This document shows, in pieces, positions 1 through 6,667 of a stretch of DNA of 11,604 nt. Position numbers and translations under genes: made by a program. The stretch is from Actinocrinis sp035946395 (GTDB lineage: Bacteria; Actinomycetota; Actinomycetes; Streptomycetales; Catenulisporaceae), in the NCBI RefSeq assembly GCF_035946395.1, contig NZ_DASYZI010000318.1, positions 1-11,604 of the forward strand, read 5' to 3'. The first letter of the stretch is position 1, and every line of letters starts with the position of its first letter. The notes beneath the pieces are model-generated. The model was not told the DNA's origin. It made no database searches and saw nothing but the letters and a program-made list of their open reading frames with translations.

Positions 1-866
1 GCGGTGCGGCTGCTCTCGTCGCGCAGCCAGGTGGTGAAGTCTCCGGCCTTGACGGCGCGGCGCGACCGGGCGCGGGCGATCGCGGTGACGGCGACGAACC
101 AGGCCAGTCTCGGCCCGTTGCGCAGCGGCGCCTCGCGTAGCAGCGCCTTGAGGTGAGCGGTGCTGGTGCGCGAGCCGGGCAGATCGGTCTGCGTGGCGGC
201 CTGCGTGGTCACGGTCATCGAGCGGATTCGCCGCCGCAGTAAGTCACTCATCGTGCGCGGGGGGCGAACAGTGACGCGCGCGCGCTCGACGATGCGGCGT
301 TCCTGCGGCGCGAACGAAAGTGACGCGGCGAGGTCATCGCCCATCAATTCGGGCAAACCGGAAATCCGCGCGTGCCCCTCGGCGGAAAGCGCGATCACGC
401 CGCGACCGAACAGCCCCTCGCGCACCACGGGGAGCTGCTCCCAGATCTGGTAATACCAGCGCACCGTCCACGGGCAGCCGTCCAGCGGAGTGTGGCGCGC
501 CGGAGCGGCGGCGTGCACGCCGGGCTCTTCGAGCGCCTCGGCCAGCGCGCGCACGTCGGCGGCACGCAACTCCACATCGGCATCCACATAGAGACGCGGG
601 AAGCCGACGGCGTGCTCGTCGCCGAGTCGCAACGCATGATGCTTGTTCGGCACGGGCGTCGAGACGACGCGCACGTCGGAGTACTGCGCCGCGACTTCGG
701 CCGTCTGGTCCGTACACCCATTGGCAACGACGACGACCCCGAAAACATCTGCCCCGTCAGATTCTGCCGACGCGGCGTCGGCAACGAGACCCGAGAGGAG
801 GCGGCCGATCACCGCCGCCTCGTTGTGTGCGGGCACTACCACGCTTGTCACAGAAGGCAGTATCAA
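1..866 (-). CDS. Family 2 glycosyltransferase (partial, 3' end outside the window)
   Basis: Probable GT-A fold glycosyltransferase that moves a sugar from a nucleotide or lipid-phosphate donor to a growing glycan at the inner face of the membrane. Translating the minus strand and numbering from the GTG at 851 gives a classical GT2 start (TSVVVPAHNEAAVIGRLL), an NGCTDQT motif at about residues 44-50, a DxD-type metal site YVDAD at 88-92, a GDD acidic motif near 171-173 and an Arg-rich RRRIR segment near 206-210, followed by an Ala/Arg-rich C-terminal region. The frame is open to the window edge and about 283 codons are visible. The start is uncertain. TTG at 866 has an AAGG about 12 bases upstream; GTG at 851 lacks a ribosome site but sits right before the domain. 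The frame stays open further upstream, but codon usage there looks non-coding. It is divergent from the polysaccharide operon. Donor and acceptor are unknown. Confidence 0.8.
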   Translation of the reverse strand, partial: MILPSVTSVVVPAHNEAAVIGRLLSGLVADAASAESDGADVFGVVVVANGCTDQTAEVAAQYSDVRVVSTPVPNKHHALRLGDEHAVGFPRLYVDADVELRAADVRALAEALEEPGVHAAAPARHTPLDGCPWTVRWYYQIWEQLPVVREGLFGRGVIALSAEGHARISGLPELMGDDLAASLSFAPQERRIVERARVTVRPPRTMSDLLRRRIRSMTVTTQAATQTDLPGSRTSTAHLKALLREAPLRNGPRLAWFVAVTAIARARSRRAVKAGDFTTWLRDESSRT

Positions 867-1104
867 GTGCGCGTCATGCCTTGTCCACGCGTTGGTGAAA
901 TTCGCTGTTCGTTCCCGGGTCAGCTCCGGCGCGAGAACGGCCGCTGCGCGCGCCCGCCGCGAGCTTGGGAACTTCCGGTCATTTTTCCTCGGAGCGTACA
1001 GATTCTGTTCGATCACGGTATCTTGAGCGTCACCGAGCCCCAGTTAGGTGGGTGGGGTCCAGGGTGGGATCACAATGTTGCAGGTGCACGGTTTCTGACG
1101 GCTG

Positions 1105-1121
1105 AGCGCGGTATTCGCGCT
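1105..1121 (+). promoter_or_regulatory. Inverted repeat just upstream of the first operon gene
   Basis: AGCGCG, five spacer bases, then CGCGCT form a perfect 6-bp inverted repeat that ends seven bases before the GGGGGGA ribosome site. In mRNA it could fold into a short hairpin in the 5' leader; in DNA it could be a small operator. There is no U-tract, so it is not a terminator. With only six base pairs in GC-rich DNA, chance occurrence is possible. Confidence 0.3.
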
Positions 1122-1127
1122 GAGTGT

Positions 1128-1134
1128 GGGGGGA
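1128..1134 (+). promoter_or_regulatory. Ribosome binding site that decides the start of the phosphoglycosyl transferase
   Basis: GGGGGGA lies six bases before GTG at 1141. An alternative in-frame GTG at 1126 overlaps this G-run and has no ribosome site of its own, so 1141 is the better start. Confidence 0.55.
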
Positions 1135-1140
1135 CGACCG

Positions 1141-2613
1141 GTGACGGTCTTGAATGTGCTGACGCCTGAGCGCAGAACCCGTTCGGACGTGCGAACGCGG
1201 CGCTATGATCGGGAAACGTTTCACTTACGCACGTTGTTGCTCGCGGACGTAGTCGCGGCGCTGATGGGCGCGCTGATGGCATACGCGTGGCACCCGGCGG
1301 GCAGCGACTCCGACGAACTCCAGATATTTCCGTCGCGGCTCGCCGTCGTGCTGATGCCGTTCGGCTGGGTGCTGGCGCTGTGGCTGGAGCGGGCCTACGA
1401 CCGGCGGCGGACCGGCATGGACGCCGCGATCGGCCGCAAGGTGCTCGGTGCCGCCGTCGGGCTGCTGGCCGCGGGCGTGGCGGCCAGTGCCCTGCTGGTG
1501 GACAGCATGTCGCTGGTGCGCCAGGTGATCATGGCGATAGCGCTGGCCGCGCTGCTGACCCCGCTCTCGCGCACGGTGGCCCGCGCGTGGCTGGCCCGCG
1601 CCGGGTGGGGCGCGCAGCAGCAGAGGGTGCTCCTGGTCGGACACGCGAGCTCGATCTCCGGTTTCGCCGAGCAGGTGCGGCCGAACCGGGCGCCGTGGCT
1701 GCGGATCGTCGGCGCGTGCCTGGTCGGGCCGACCGAGCCGGGCGAGGCGGAGAGCCTCGAACTGGCCGTGCACGGCGATCTCGACTCGGTGGCCGACACC
1801 GCGGTGACAATGGGCTGCGACGTGGTGGTCGTGCTCGCCAGCCCCGAACTCGACGGCTCCGCGCTGCGCGAGCTGTCCTGGCGGCTGCACGAGCAGGACG
1901 TGGACCTCGCGATCGTGCCGGTGCTGGTCGGCGTGGCCCCCGAGCGGATCACGGTCGACTCGGTGGACGGCCTGCCGCTGCTGCACATCCGCGCGCCGAT
2001 CCTGTCCGGGCCGCTGCGCGCGGTCAAGGACGGGCTCGAACGCGTGGCGGCGGCGCTGCTGCTGATGCTGATGTCGCCGATCATGCTCGGCGTCGCGGTG
2101 CTGGTGCGTTCGACCAGCCCAGGTCCGGTGCTCTTCAGGCAGACCAGGGTCGGGCTGAACGCGGCGCAGTTCACCTGCCTCAAATTCCGCACGATGGTCG
2201 TCGACGCGGAGCGGATGCGCGAGCAGCTTGAGCACCTGAACGAGAAGAGCGACGGCGTACTGTTCAAGATCCGGCGCGATCCGCGGATCACCTCGGTCGG
2301 CCGGGTGCTGCGCAAGTGCTCGCTGGACGAACTGCCGCAGCTGATCAATGTGCTGCGCGGGGAGATGTCCCTGGTCGGGCCGCGCCCGCCGCTGCCCGAA
2401 GAGGCCGCGAAGTACACCGACGAGGTGCGCCGCCGGCTCGCGGTCAAGCCGGGGCTGACCGGGCTGTGGCAGGTCAGCGGCCGCTCGATGCTCTCCTGGG
2501 AGGAGTCGGTCCGGCTGGACCTGAGCTACGTCGAGAACTGGTCGCCGCAGCTGGATGCGATGATTCTGCTGCGCACGACGTCCGCGGTGGTCCGCGGCAC
2601 CGGTGCGTTCTAA
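1141..2613 (+). CDS. Polyprenyl-phosphate sugar-1-phosphate transferase (priming phosphoglycosyl transferase, WbaP/CpsE type)
   Basis: Starts polysaccharide assembly by moving a sugar-1-phosphate from a UDP-sugar onto undecaprenyl phosphate in the cytoplasmic membrane. It has 490 residues, normal for the large polytopic family. The N-terminal half has about four hydrophobic segments (roughly 31-50, 66-82, 101-120, 127-146), then a soluble CoA_binding_3-like region (about 160-285, QRVLLVGHAS). A hydrophobic segment at 299-321 leads into the C-terminal bacterial sugar transferase domain. That domain shows CLKFRTM (346-352), the catalytic Asp-Glu pair D396-E397 in SLDELPQ, LVGPRPPLP (411-419) and KPGLTGLWQVSGR (436-448). 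The start chosen is GTG 1141, preceded by GGGGGGA. First gene of the operon; the next starts 17 bases downstream. The class is secure. The sugar transferred (Glc, Gal, or the amino sugar made by the downstream genes) cannot be read from sequence. Confidence 0.93.
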   Translation: MTVLNVLTPERRTRSDVRTRRYDRETFHLRTLLLADVVAALMGALMAYAWHPAGSDSDELQIFPSRLAVVLMPFGWVLALWLERAYDRRRTGMDAAIGRKVLGAAVGLLAAGVAASALLVDSMSLVRQVIMAIALAALLTPLSRTVARAWLARAGWGAQQQRVLLVGHASSISGFAEQVRPNRAPWLRIVGACLVGPTEPGEAESLELAVHGDLDSVADTAVTMGCDVVVVLASPELDGSALRELSWRLHEQDVDLAIVPVLVGVAPERITVDSVDGLPLLHIRAPILSGPLRAVKDGLERVAAALLLMLMSPIMLGVAVLVRSTSPGPVLFRQTRVGLNAAQFTCLKFRTMVVDAERMREQLEHLNEKSDGVLFKIRRDPRITSVGRVLRKCSLDELPQLINVLRGEMSLVGPRPPLPEEAAKYTDEVRRRLAVKPGLTGLWQVSGRSMLSWEESVRLDLSYVENWSPQLDAMILLRTTSAVVRGTGAF

Positions 2614-2622
2614 GAGGGGGAG
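2614..2622 (+). promoter_or_regulatory. Ribosome binding site supporting a TTG start
   Basis: GAGGGGGAG begins directly after the TAA of the preceding gene and lies eight bases before TTG 2631. No in-frame ATG or GTG is available near the N-terminus ahead of the Rossmann motif, so this site decides the start. Confidence 0.65.
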
Positions 2623-2630
2623 CGAACATC

Positions 2631-3722
2631 TTGAGCAGTGCCACTGAACTATCGGCCGGGGGGCGGCCGCCCGCGGGTGAGGGGCCGCTCGGCGTCGCCG
2701 TGATCGGCGCCGGGTACTGGGGCCCCAACCTGGTGCGCAACTTCCAGGGCTCGGCCTCGTTCCGGCTGCGCTGGCTGTGCGACCTCGACGTGAACCGGGC
2801 CCGCAAGGTGCTCGGCGGATATTCGACGGTCGCGACGACCGACGACTACGCGGAGGTGCTCGCGGACGACTCCGTCGCCGCGGTCGCGATCGCCACCCCG
2901 GCGGCCACGCACAAGGATCTGGCGCTGGCCGCGCTGGAAGCGGGCAAGCACGTGCTGATCGAGAAGCCGCTCGCCGCGACCTACGCCGACGGCAGGATCC
3001 TGGTCGACGAGGCCGAGCGGCGCGGGCTGACGCTGATGTGCGACCACACCTACTGCTACACCCCGGCGGTCACCAAGATCCGGGAGCTGATCCACGAGGG
3101 CGCGCTCGGCGAGCTGCACTTCTTCGACTCGGTGCGGATCAACCTCGGGCTGGTGCAGCGGGACGTGGACGTGCTATGGGACCTGGCCCCGCATGACCTG
3201 TCGATCCTGGACGCGGTGCTGCCCGAAGGGGTCGAACCGGTCGCCGTCGCGGCGCACGGCGCGGACCCGATCGGCGCGGGGCGCGCCTGCGTGGCGTATC
3301 TCACGCTGCGGCTGAACGGCGGGGCGATCGCGCACGTCCACGTGAACTGGCTCTCGCCGACCAAGGTGCGCACGACCATGATCGGCGGCTCCAAGCGGAC
3401 GCTGGTGTGGGACGACCTGAACCCGGCGCAGCGGGTCTCGCTCTTCGACCGGGGCGTGGACCTGGCCGCGGCCAGTGAGATCGGCGCCGAAGCGCGCCGC
3501 GAGATGCAGGTCTCGTACCGCACCGGCGACATGACCGCTCCGGCGCTGGCCGAGCGGGAGGCGCTGGGCGCGATGGTGGAGGAGTTCGCGTCCGCGATCC
3601 GCACCGGGCGCGCACCGCTCACCGACGGGCGGGCGGGGCTGAGGGTGCTCGACGTGTTGGAAGCGGCCTCACGCAGCCTGGAGTTCCAGGGCGCGGTGGT
3701 CGGTCTGAAAGGGTGGGAGTAA
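2631..3722 (+). CDS. Gfo/Idh/MocA-family NAD(P)-dependent sugar dehydrogenase
   Basis: Cytosolic oxidoreductase of 363 residues, typical for the family. The N-terminal Rossmann fold shows VAVIGAGYWG (22-31), an acidic residue after the second strand (D51, for the NAD ribose) and the EKPLA motif with the catalytic-type lysine K112. The C-terminal sheet domain carries DLAPHDLSIL, with D184 and H188 matching the conserved D-x-x-x-H signature. Placed with sugar aminotransferases and an acyltransferase, it resembles WlbA/WbpB enzymes, which oxidise C3 of a UDP-sugar to give the keto substrate for transamination; that role is inferred from context. The first ~20 residues (Ser/Gly/Pro-rich) precede the domain. 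The start is TTG 2631 with a strong ribosome site; the frame is open further upstream but that part overlaps the previous gene antiphase and is not coding. Its TAA abuts the next GTG. Other possibilities are an inositol or deoxysugar dehydrogenase. Confidence 0.88.
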   Translation: MSSATELSAGGRPPAGEGPLGVAVIGAGYWGPNLVRNFQGSASFRLRWLCDLDVNRARKVLGGYSTVATTDDYAEVLADDSVAAVAIATPAATHKDLALAALEAGKHVLIEKPLAATYADGRILVDEAERRGLTLMCDHTYCYTPAVTKIRELIHEGALGELHFFDSVRINLGLVQRDVDVLWDLAPHDLSILDAVLPEGVEPVAVAAHGADPIGAGRACVAYLTLRLNGGAIAHVHVNWLSPTKVRTTMIGGSKRTLVWDDLNPAQRVSLFDRGVDLAAASEIGAEARREMQVSYRTGDMTAPALAEREALGAMVEEFASAIRTGRAPLTDGRAGLRVLDVLEAASRSLEFQGAVVGLKGWE

Positions 3723-4769
3723 GTGGTGGAAAGCAGTGCCGTCGAAACCAGTGCCGCCGAAAACGGCGCGCTCGGCCGGATCCTGGTGACCGGCGGGGCC
3801 GGCACGATCGGCTCGAACCTGGTGGACCTGCTGGTGCGGGAGGGAGCCTCGCAGATCCGGGTGCTCGACGACTTCACCCGCGGCCGCCGGGAGAACCTGG
3901 CCTGGGCAACCGAGAACGCTGCGACATTCGGCAGCGCGGTGAGGATCGTCGAGGGCGACATCCGCGACCGGGAGACGGTGCGCGCCGCCATCGAGGGGGC
4001 CGACCTGGTCTTCCACCTCGCCGCGATCCGGATCACCCAGTGCGCGCAGGAGCCGCGGCTGGCCAACGAGGTGCTGGTGGACGGCACGTTCAACGTGCTC
4101 GAAGCGGCGGCCGCCGCGGGCGTGCGCAAGGTGATCGCTTCGTCTTCGGCCTCGGTGTACGGGCTCGCCGAGTTCTTCCCGACGGCCGAGAACCACCACC
4201 CTTACAACAACGACACGTTCTACGGCGCGGCGAAGGCGTTCAACGAGGGCATGCTGCGCAGCTTCAAGGCCATGTACGGCCTCGACTACCTCGCGCTGCG
4301 CTACTTCAACGTCTACGGCCAGCGGATGGACGCGTACGGCAAGTACACCGAGGTGCTGATCCGCTGGATGGAGCGGATCGAGGCCGGGCAGCCGCCGATC
4401 ATCTTCGGCGACGGCGAGCAGACGATGGACTTCGTGCACGTGCACGACATCGCGCGGGCGAACCTGCTGGCCGCGCGCTCGCCGCTGACCGACGAGGTCT
4501 TCAACGTGGCGCGCGGCGAGGAGACCAGCCTCAAGGAGCTGGCCGCGGCGCTGCTGGCGGCGATGGACTCGGACCTGCCGGTCGAGCACGGCCCGGAACG
4601 CGCGGTCAACGGCGTGACCCGGCGGCTGGCCGACACCTCGGCGGCCGCGGGCAAGCTCGGCTTCACCGCCGAGATCGGCCTGGACGAGGGTCTGCGCGGC
4701 CTGGTGCAGTGGTGGCGCGCCGACCGCGCGGCCGAGGCGGCGAAGGCGCGGGCGGAACAAGCATCGTGA
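3723..4769 (+). CDS. NAD-dependent sugar epimerase (extended SDR, GalE/WbpP-like)
   Basis: Cytosolic nucleotide-sugar epimerase, 348 residues. NAD-binding motif GGAGTIG (24-30, with Thr where Phe is usual), D49-D50 after strand two, and HLAAI (98-102). The active site has S142 in SSSASVYG and the Y167-x3-K171 pair in YGAAK, followed by RYFNVYG (193-199) and the substrate-side FGDGEQTMDFVHVHDIA (228-244). The Ser-Ser-Ser-Ala-Ser-Val-Tyr-Gly context is that of 4-epimerases. The Thr-Asp-Glu triad of 4,6-dehydratases is absent, so I favour an epimerase acting on a UDP-hexose, UDP-N-acetylhexosamine or UDP-uronic acid. Start GTG 3723 follows the preceding TAA with no gap; GTG 3726 is equally possible and better spaced from AAAGGGTGGGAG (3708-3719). 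Its end overlaps the next gene by four bases (GTGA), implying translational coupling. Confidence 0.9.
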   Translation: MVESSAVETSAAENGALGRILVTGGAGTIGSNLVDLLVREGASQIRVLDDFTRGRRENLAWATENAATFGSAVRIVEGDIRDRETVRAAIEGADLVFHLAAIRITQCAQEPRLANEVLVDGTFNVLEAAAAAGVRKVIASSSASVYGLAEFFPTAENHHPYNNDTFYGAAKAFNEGMLRSFKAMYGLDYLALRYFNVYGQRMDAYGKYTEVLIRWMERIEAGQPPIIFGDGEQTMDFVHVHDIARANLLAARSPLTDEVFNVARGEETSLKELAAALLAAMDSDLPVEHGPERAVNGVTRRLADTSAAAGKLGFTAEIGLDEGLRGLVQWWRADRAAEAAKARAEQAS

Positions 4770-5911
4770 GCACAGGAATGGACCGCATCCCGGTCATGAT
4801 CCCGTACCTCGGCGAGGCCGAGGCGGAAGCCGCCGCGCAGGCGGTGCTGTCCGGCTGGGTCGCGCAGGGGCCGCGCGTCGCGCGCTTCGAGGAGGCGTTC
4901 GCGGCGCGGGTCGGTGCGCGGGAGGGGGTCGCGGTCAGCTCCTGCACCACCGCGCTGCATCTCGCGCTGGTCGCCTGCGGGATCGGGCCGGGCGACGAGG
5001 TCGTCGTGCCCTCGTTCTCGTTCATCGCGACGGCGAACGCGGTGCGGTACGTCGGAGCGGCGCCGGTCTTCGCCGACGTCGACGTGGTGACCGGGAATCT
5101 GACGCCTGAGACCGTCGAACCGGTGCTGACCGCCCGGACGCGCGCCGTGATGCTGGTGCACCAGGGCGGCATGCCCGCCGACGTGGACGCGATGCGCGCG
5201 CTGTGTTCCCGGCACGGACTCCGGCTGGTCGAGGACGCGGCCTGCGCGGCGGGCTCGACGTATCGCGGCAAGCCGGTCGGCGCGGGCGCGCAGATCGCGG
5301 CGTGGTCGTTCCACCCGCGCAAACTGCTGACCACCGGCGAGGGCGGGATGATCACGCTCGACGACGCCGATCAGGCGCGGCGGCTGAAGCGGCTGCGCGA
5401 GCACGGCATGGACCTGTCGGCGGCGGCCCGGCACGCGAGCACCGGTCCGGTGTTCGAGAGCTACCTCGAAGTCGGCTACAACTACCGGATGACCGACATC
5501 CAGGCCGCGGTCGGCCTGGTACAGCTGGACAAGCTGGACGAGATGATCGTACGGCGGCGCGAGCTGGCCACCCGCTATCACGAGTTGCTGGCCGACCTGC
5601 CCGGCGTGTCCCCGGTGCGCGATCCCGAGTACGGACGCAGCAATTTCCAGTCGTTCTGGGTGCTGCTCGACTCCGAGGACTTCCCCGGCGGACGCGACGA
5701 CGCGCTGCGCCGGCTGGCCGCCGCGGGCGTTTCGGCGCGGCGCGGGATCATGGCGGCGCACCTGGAACCGGCGTACCGGGACGTCGAGCACGTACCGCTG
5801 CCGGTCACCGAGCGCCTGACCCGCGATTCGCTGATCCTGCCGCTGTTCCACACCCTCACCGCCGCCCAGCAGGAGCACATCGTGGACGTGCTGCGGAAGC
5901 CGGCGGGCTGA
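4766..5911 (+). CDS. DegT/DnrJ/EryC1/StrS-family sugar aminotransferase, first of two
   Basis: PLP-dependent transaminase of 381 residues, the usual length for the family, which aminates a keto-sugar nucleotide using glutamate or glutamine. Visible are SSCTTALHLAL (58-68, phosphate-binding loop, with Cys-Thr where Gly-Thr is common), PSFSFIATANAV (82-93), VHQGGMPADVDA (131-142), D157 in VEDAAC (pyridine-nitrogen Asp) and K186, the Schiff-base lysine, in SFHPRKLLTTGEGG. GYNYRMTDIQAA (237-248) completes the signature. The HPRK-TTGEGG context is closest to enzymes of the perosamine/PglE/ArnB kind that aminate C4, but regiochemistry cannot be fixed by eye. GTG 4766 overlaps the previous stop by four bases; an in-frame ATG at 4778 is an alternative. 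The acyltransferase that follows three bases later is the likely next enzyme on the same nitrogen, as in PglE/PglD pairs. Confidence 0.92.
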   Translation: MSTGMDRIPVMIPYLGEAEAEAAAQAVLSGWVAQGPRVARFEEAFAARVGAREGVAVSSCTTALHLALVACGIGPGDEVVVPSFSFIATANAVRYVGAAPVFADVDVVTGNLTPETVEPVLTARTRAVMLVHQGGMPADVDAMRALCSRHGLRLVEDAACAAGSTYRGKPVGAGAQIAAWSFHPRKLLTTGEGGMITLDDADQARRLKRLREHGMDLSAAARHASTGPVFESYLEVGYNYRMTDIQAAVGLVQLDKLDEMIVRRRELATRYHELLADLPGVSPVRDPEYGRSNFQSFWVLLDSEDFPGGRDDALRRLAAAGVSARRGIMAAHLEPAYRDVEHVPLPVTERLTRDSLILPLFHTLTAAQQEHIVDVLRKPAG

Positions 5912-5914
5912 GCA

Positions 5915-6664
5915 GTGGACCGCGACGCGGTGCGCAACGCCCCAGAACTGATGATCGTCGGTGCCGGCGGCTTCGCCCGCGAGACCGCGCAGGCGGTGGC
6001 GGCGATCAACGCGGTGGCGGTCAACACCGGGCGGCCGATCTGGCGGCTGCTCGGATTCCTGGACGACGACCCGCTGCTGCACGGCCGGCGGGTCGACGGC
6101 CTGCCGGTGATCGGCGGAGCGGACTTGGTGGAGTCGCTGCCGCAGGCACAGTTGGTGGTGTGCGTCGGCAATCCGCGGCGCTACGACACGCGGATGCGCA
6201 TCGTCGAGCGGCTCGGGCTGCCGGAGGAGCGGTACGCGACCGTGGTGCACCCCTCGGCGCAGATCTCGGCTGATTCGTCGATCGGTCCGGGCAGCGTGAT
6301 CCTCGCGCAGACCGTGCTGACCGCCTCAGTCGAGGTGGGCGCGCATGTGGCGGTGATGCCGCACGCGGTCCTGACGCATGACGTGTCGGCGAGCGACTTC
6401 GCGACGATCGCCTCGGGTGTGCGGTTCGGCGGCGGGGTCAGCGTCGGCCGTGGAGCGTACGTCGGGGCGGGCGCCTTGATCCGTGAGAATGTGAAAATCG
6501 GCGCTTGGTCGATGATCGGCATGGGCTCGGTCGTGTTATGCGACGTCCCGGCCGCGCAGGTGTGGGTGGGGAATCCGGCGCGCATGCTGCGTGATGTCGA
6601 CGCAGCGCCTGGTGAAACAGCGCCGGAAAATACAGATGTGGAAGTCAAGGAAAGGCTGGCTTAG
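5915..6664 (+). CDS. NeuD/PglD-family sugar acyltransferase (left-handed beta-helix)
   Basis: Acetyl-CoA-type transferase of 249 residues that N- or O-acylates a nucleotide sugar. The N-terminal PglD_N-like Rossmann half begins with LMIVGAGGFARETAQ (12-26) and binds the sugar nucleotide in known relatives; VGNPRRY (84-90) ends it. The C-terminal half (about 110-225) is a hexapeptide-repeat beta-helix with isoleucine/valine-glycine turns, the candidate catalytic base H155 in THD, and the closing GNPARML (219-225) seen across the family. The last ~20 residues are acidic and poorly conserved, encoded by a less GC-rich stretch. GTG 5915 lies three bases after the preceding stop, with GGCGGG at 5902-5907. 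Because it sits between two aminotransferases, N-acylation of the newly made amino sugar is the best guess. The acyl group (acetyl, formyl-like or longer) is not decided by sequence. Confidence 0.9.
   Translation: MDRDAVRNAPELMIVGAGGFARETAQAVAAINAVAVNTGRPIWRLLGFLDDDPLLHGRRVDGLPVIGGADLVESLPQAQLVVCVGNPRRYDTRMRIVERLGLPEERYATVVHPSAQISADSSIGPGSVILAQTVLTASVEVGAHVAVMPHAVLTHDVSASDFATIASGVRFGGGVSVGRGAYVGAGALIRENVKIGAWSMIGMGSVVLCDVPAAQVWVGNPARMLRDVDAAPGETAPENTDVEVKERLA
6647..6655 (+). promoter_or_regulatory. Ribosome binding site inside the end of the acyltransferase gene
   Basis: AAGGAAAGG lies 12 bases before ATG 6668, within the last codons of the preceding gene. The spacing is slightly long. GGGA directly before the ATG is too close to serve. 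Confidence 0.4.
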
Positions 6665-6667
6665 GGA

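Larger units (their letters stand above)
867..1140. promoter_or_regulatory. Divergent intergenic region with probable promoters
   Basis: About 270 bp lie between the minus-strand glycosyltransferase and the first operon gene. The stretch is less G/C-biased than its flanks, including a T-run near 981-986, and no frame shows coding character. It must hold the promoter of the operon and probably that of the glycosyltransferase. The best -10-like hexamer I see on the plus strand is TATCTT at 1019-1024, with only a poor -35 match (CGTACA) 18 bases upstream, so promoter positions are a guess. A small hairpin and the ribosome site of the first gene lie at its right end. Confidence 0.4.

Noticed and set aside
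320..1169. Plus-strand open frames over the left edge and intergenic region
   Set aside because: They are antisense to the glycosyltransferase motifs and then run into DNA without coding character.
1225..2447. Minus-strand open frames opposite the phosphoglycosyl transferase
   Set aside because: They are His/Gln/Arg- or Ser/Thr-rich shadows. The sense frame carries the full set of family motifs.
2316..2630. Upstream extension of the Gfo/Idh/MocA frame
   Set aside because: It overlaps the conserved catalytic domain of the preceding gene out of phase. The strong ribosome site at 2614-2622 places the start at TTG 2631.
3713..4765. Upstream extension of the first aminotransferase frame, giving a 732-residue apparent fusion
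   Set aside because: The first 351 codons are an out-of-phase Arg/Gly-rich reading of the epimerase gene. Homology-like sequence begins only at about 4766.
4313..6250. Minus-strand open frame of 645 codons
   Set aside because: It lies antisense to the epimerase, aminotransferase and acyltransferase genes, is rich in Arg/His/Gln/Val with no recognisable motif, and follows from the GC-biased third positions of the true genes.
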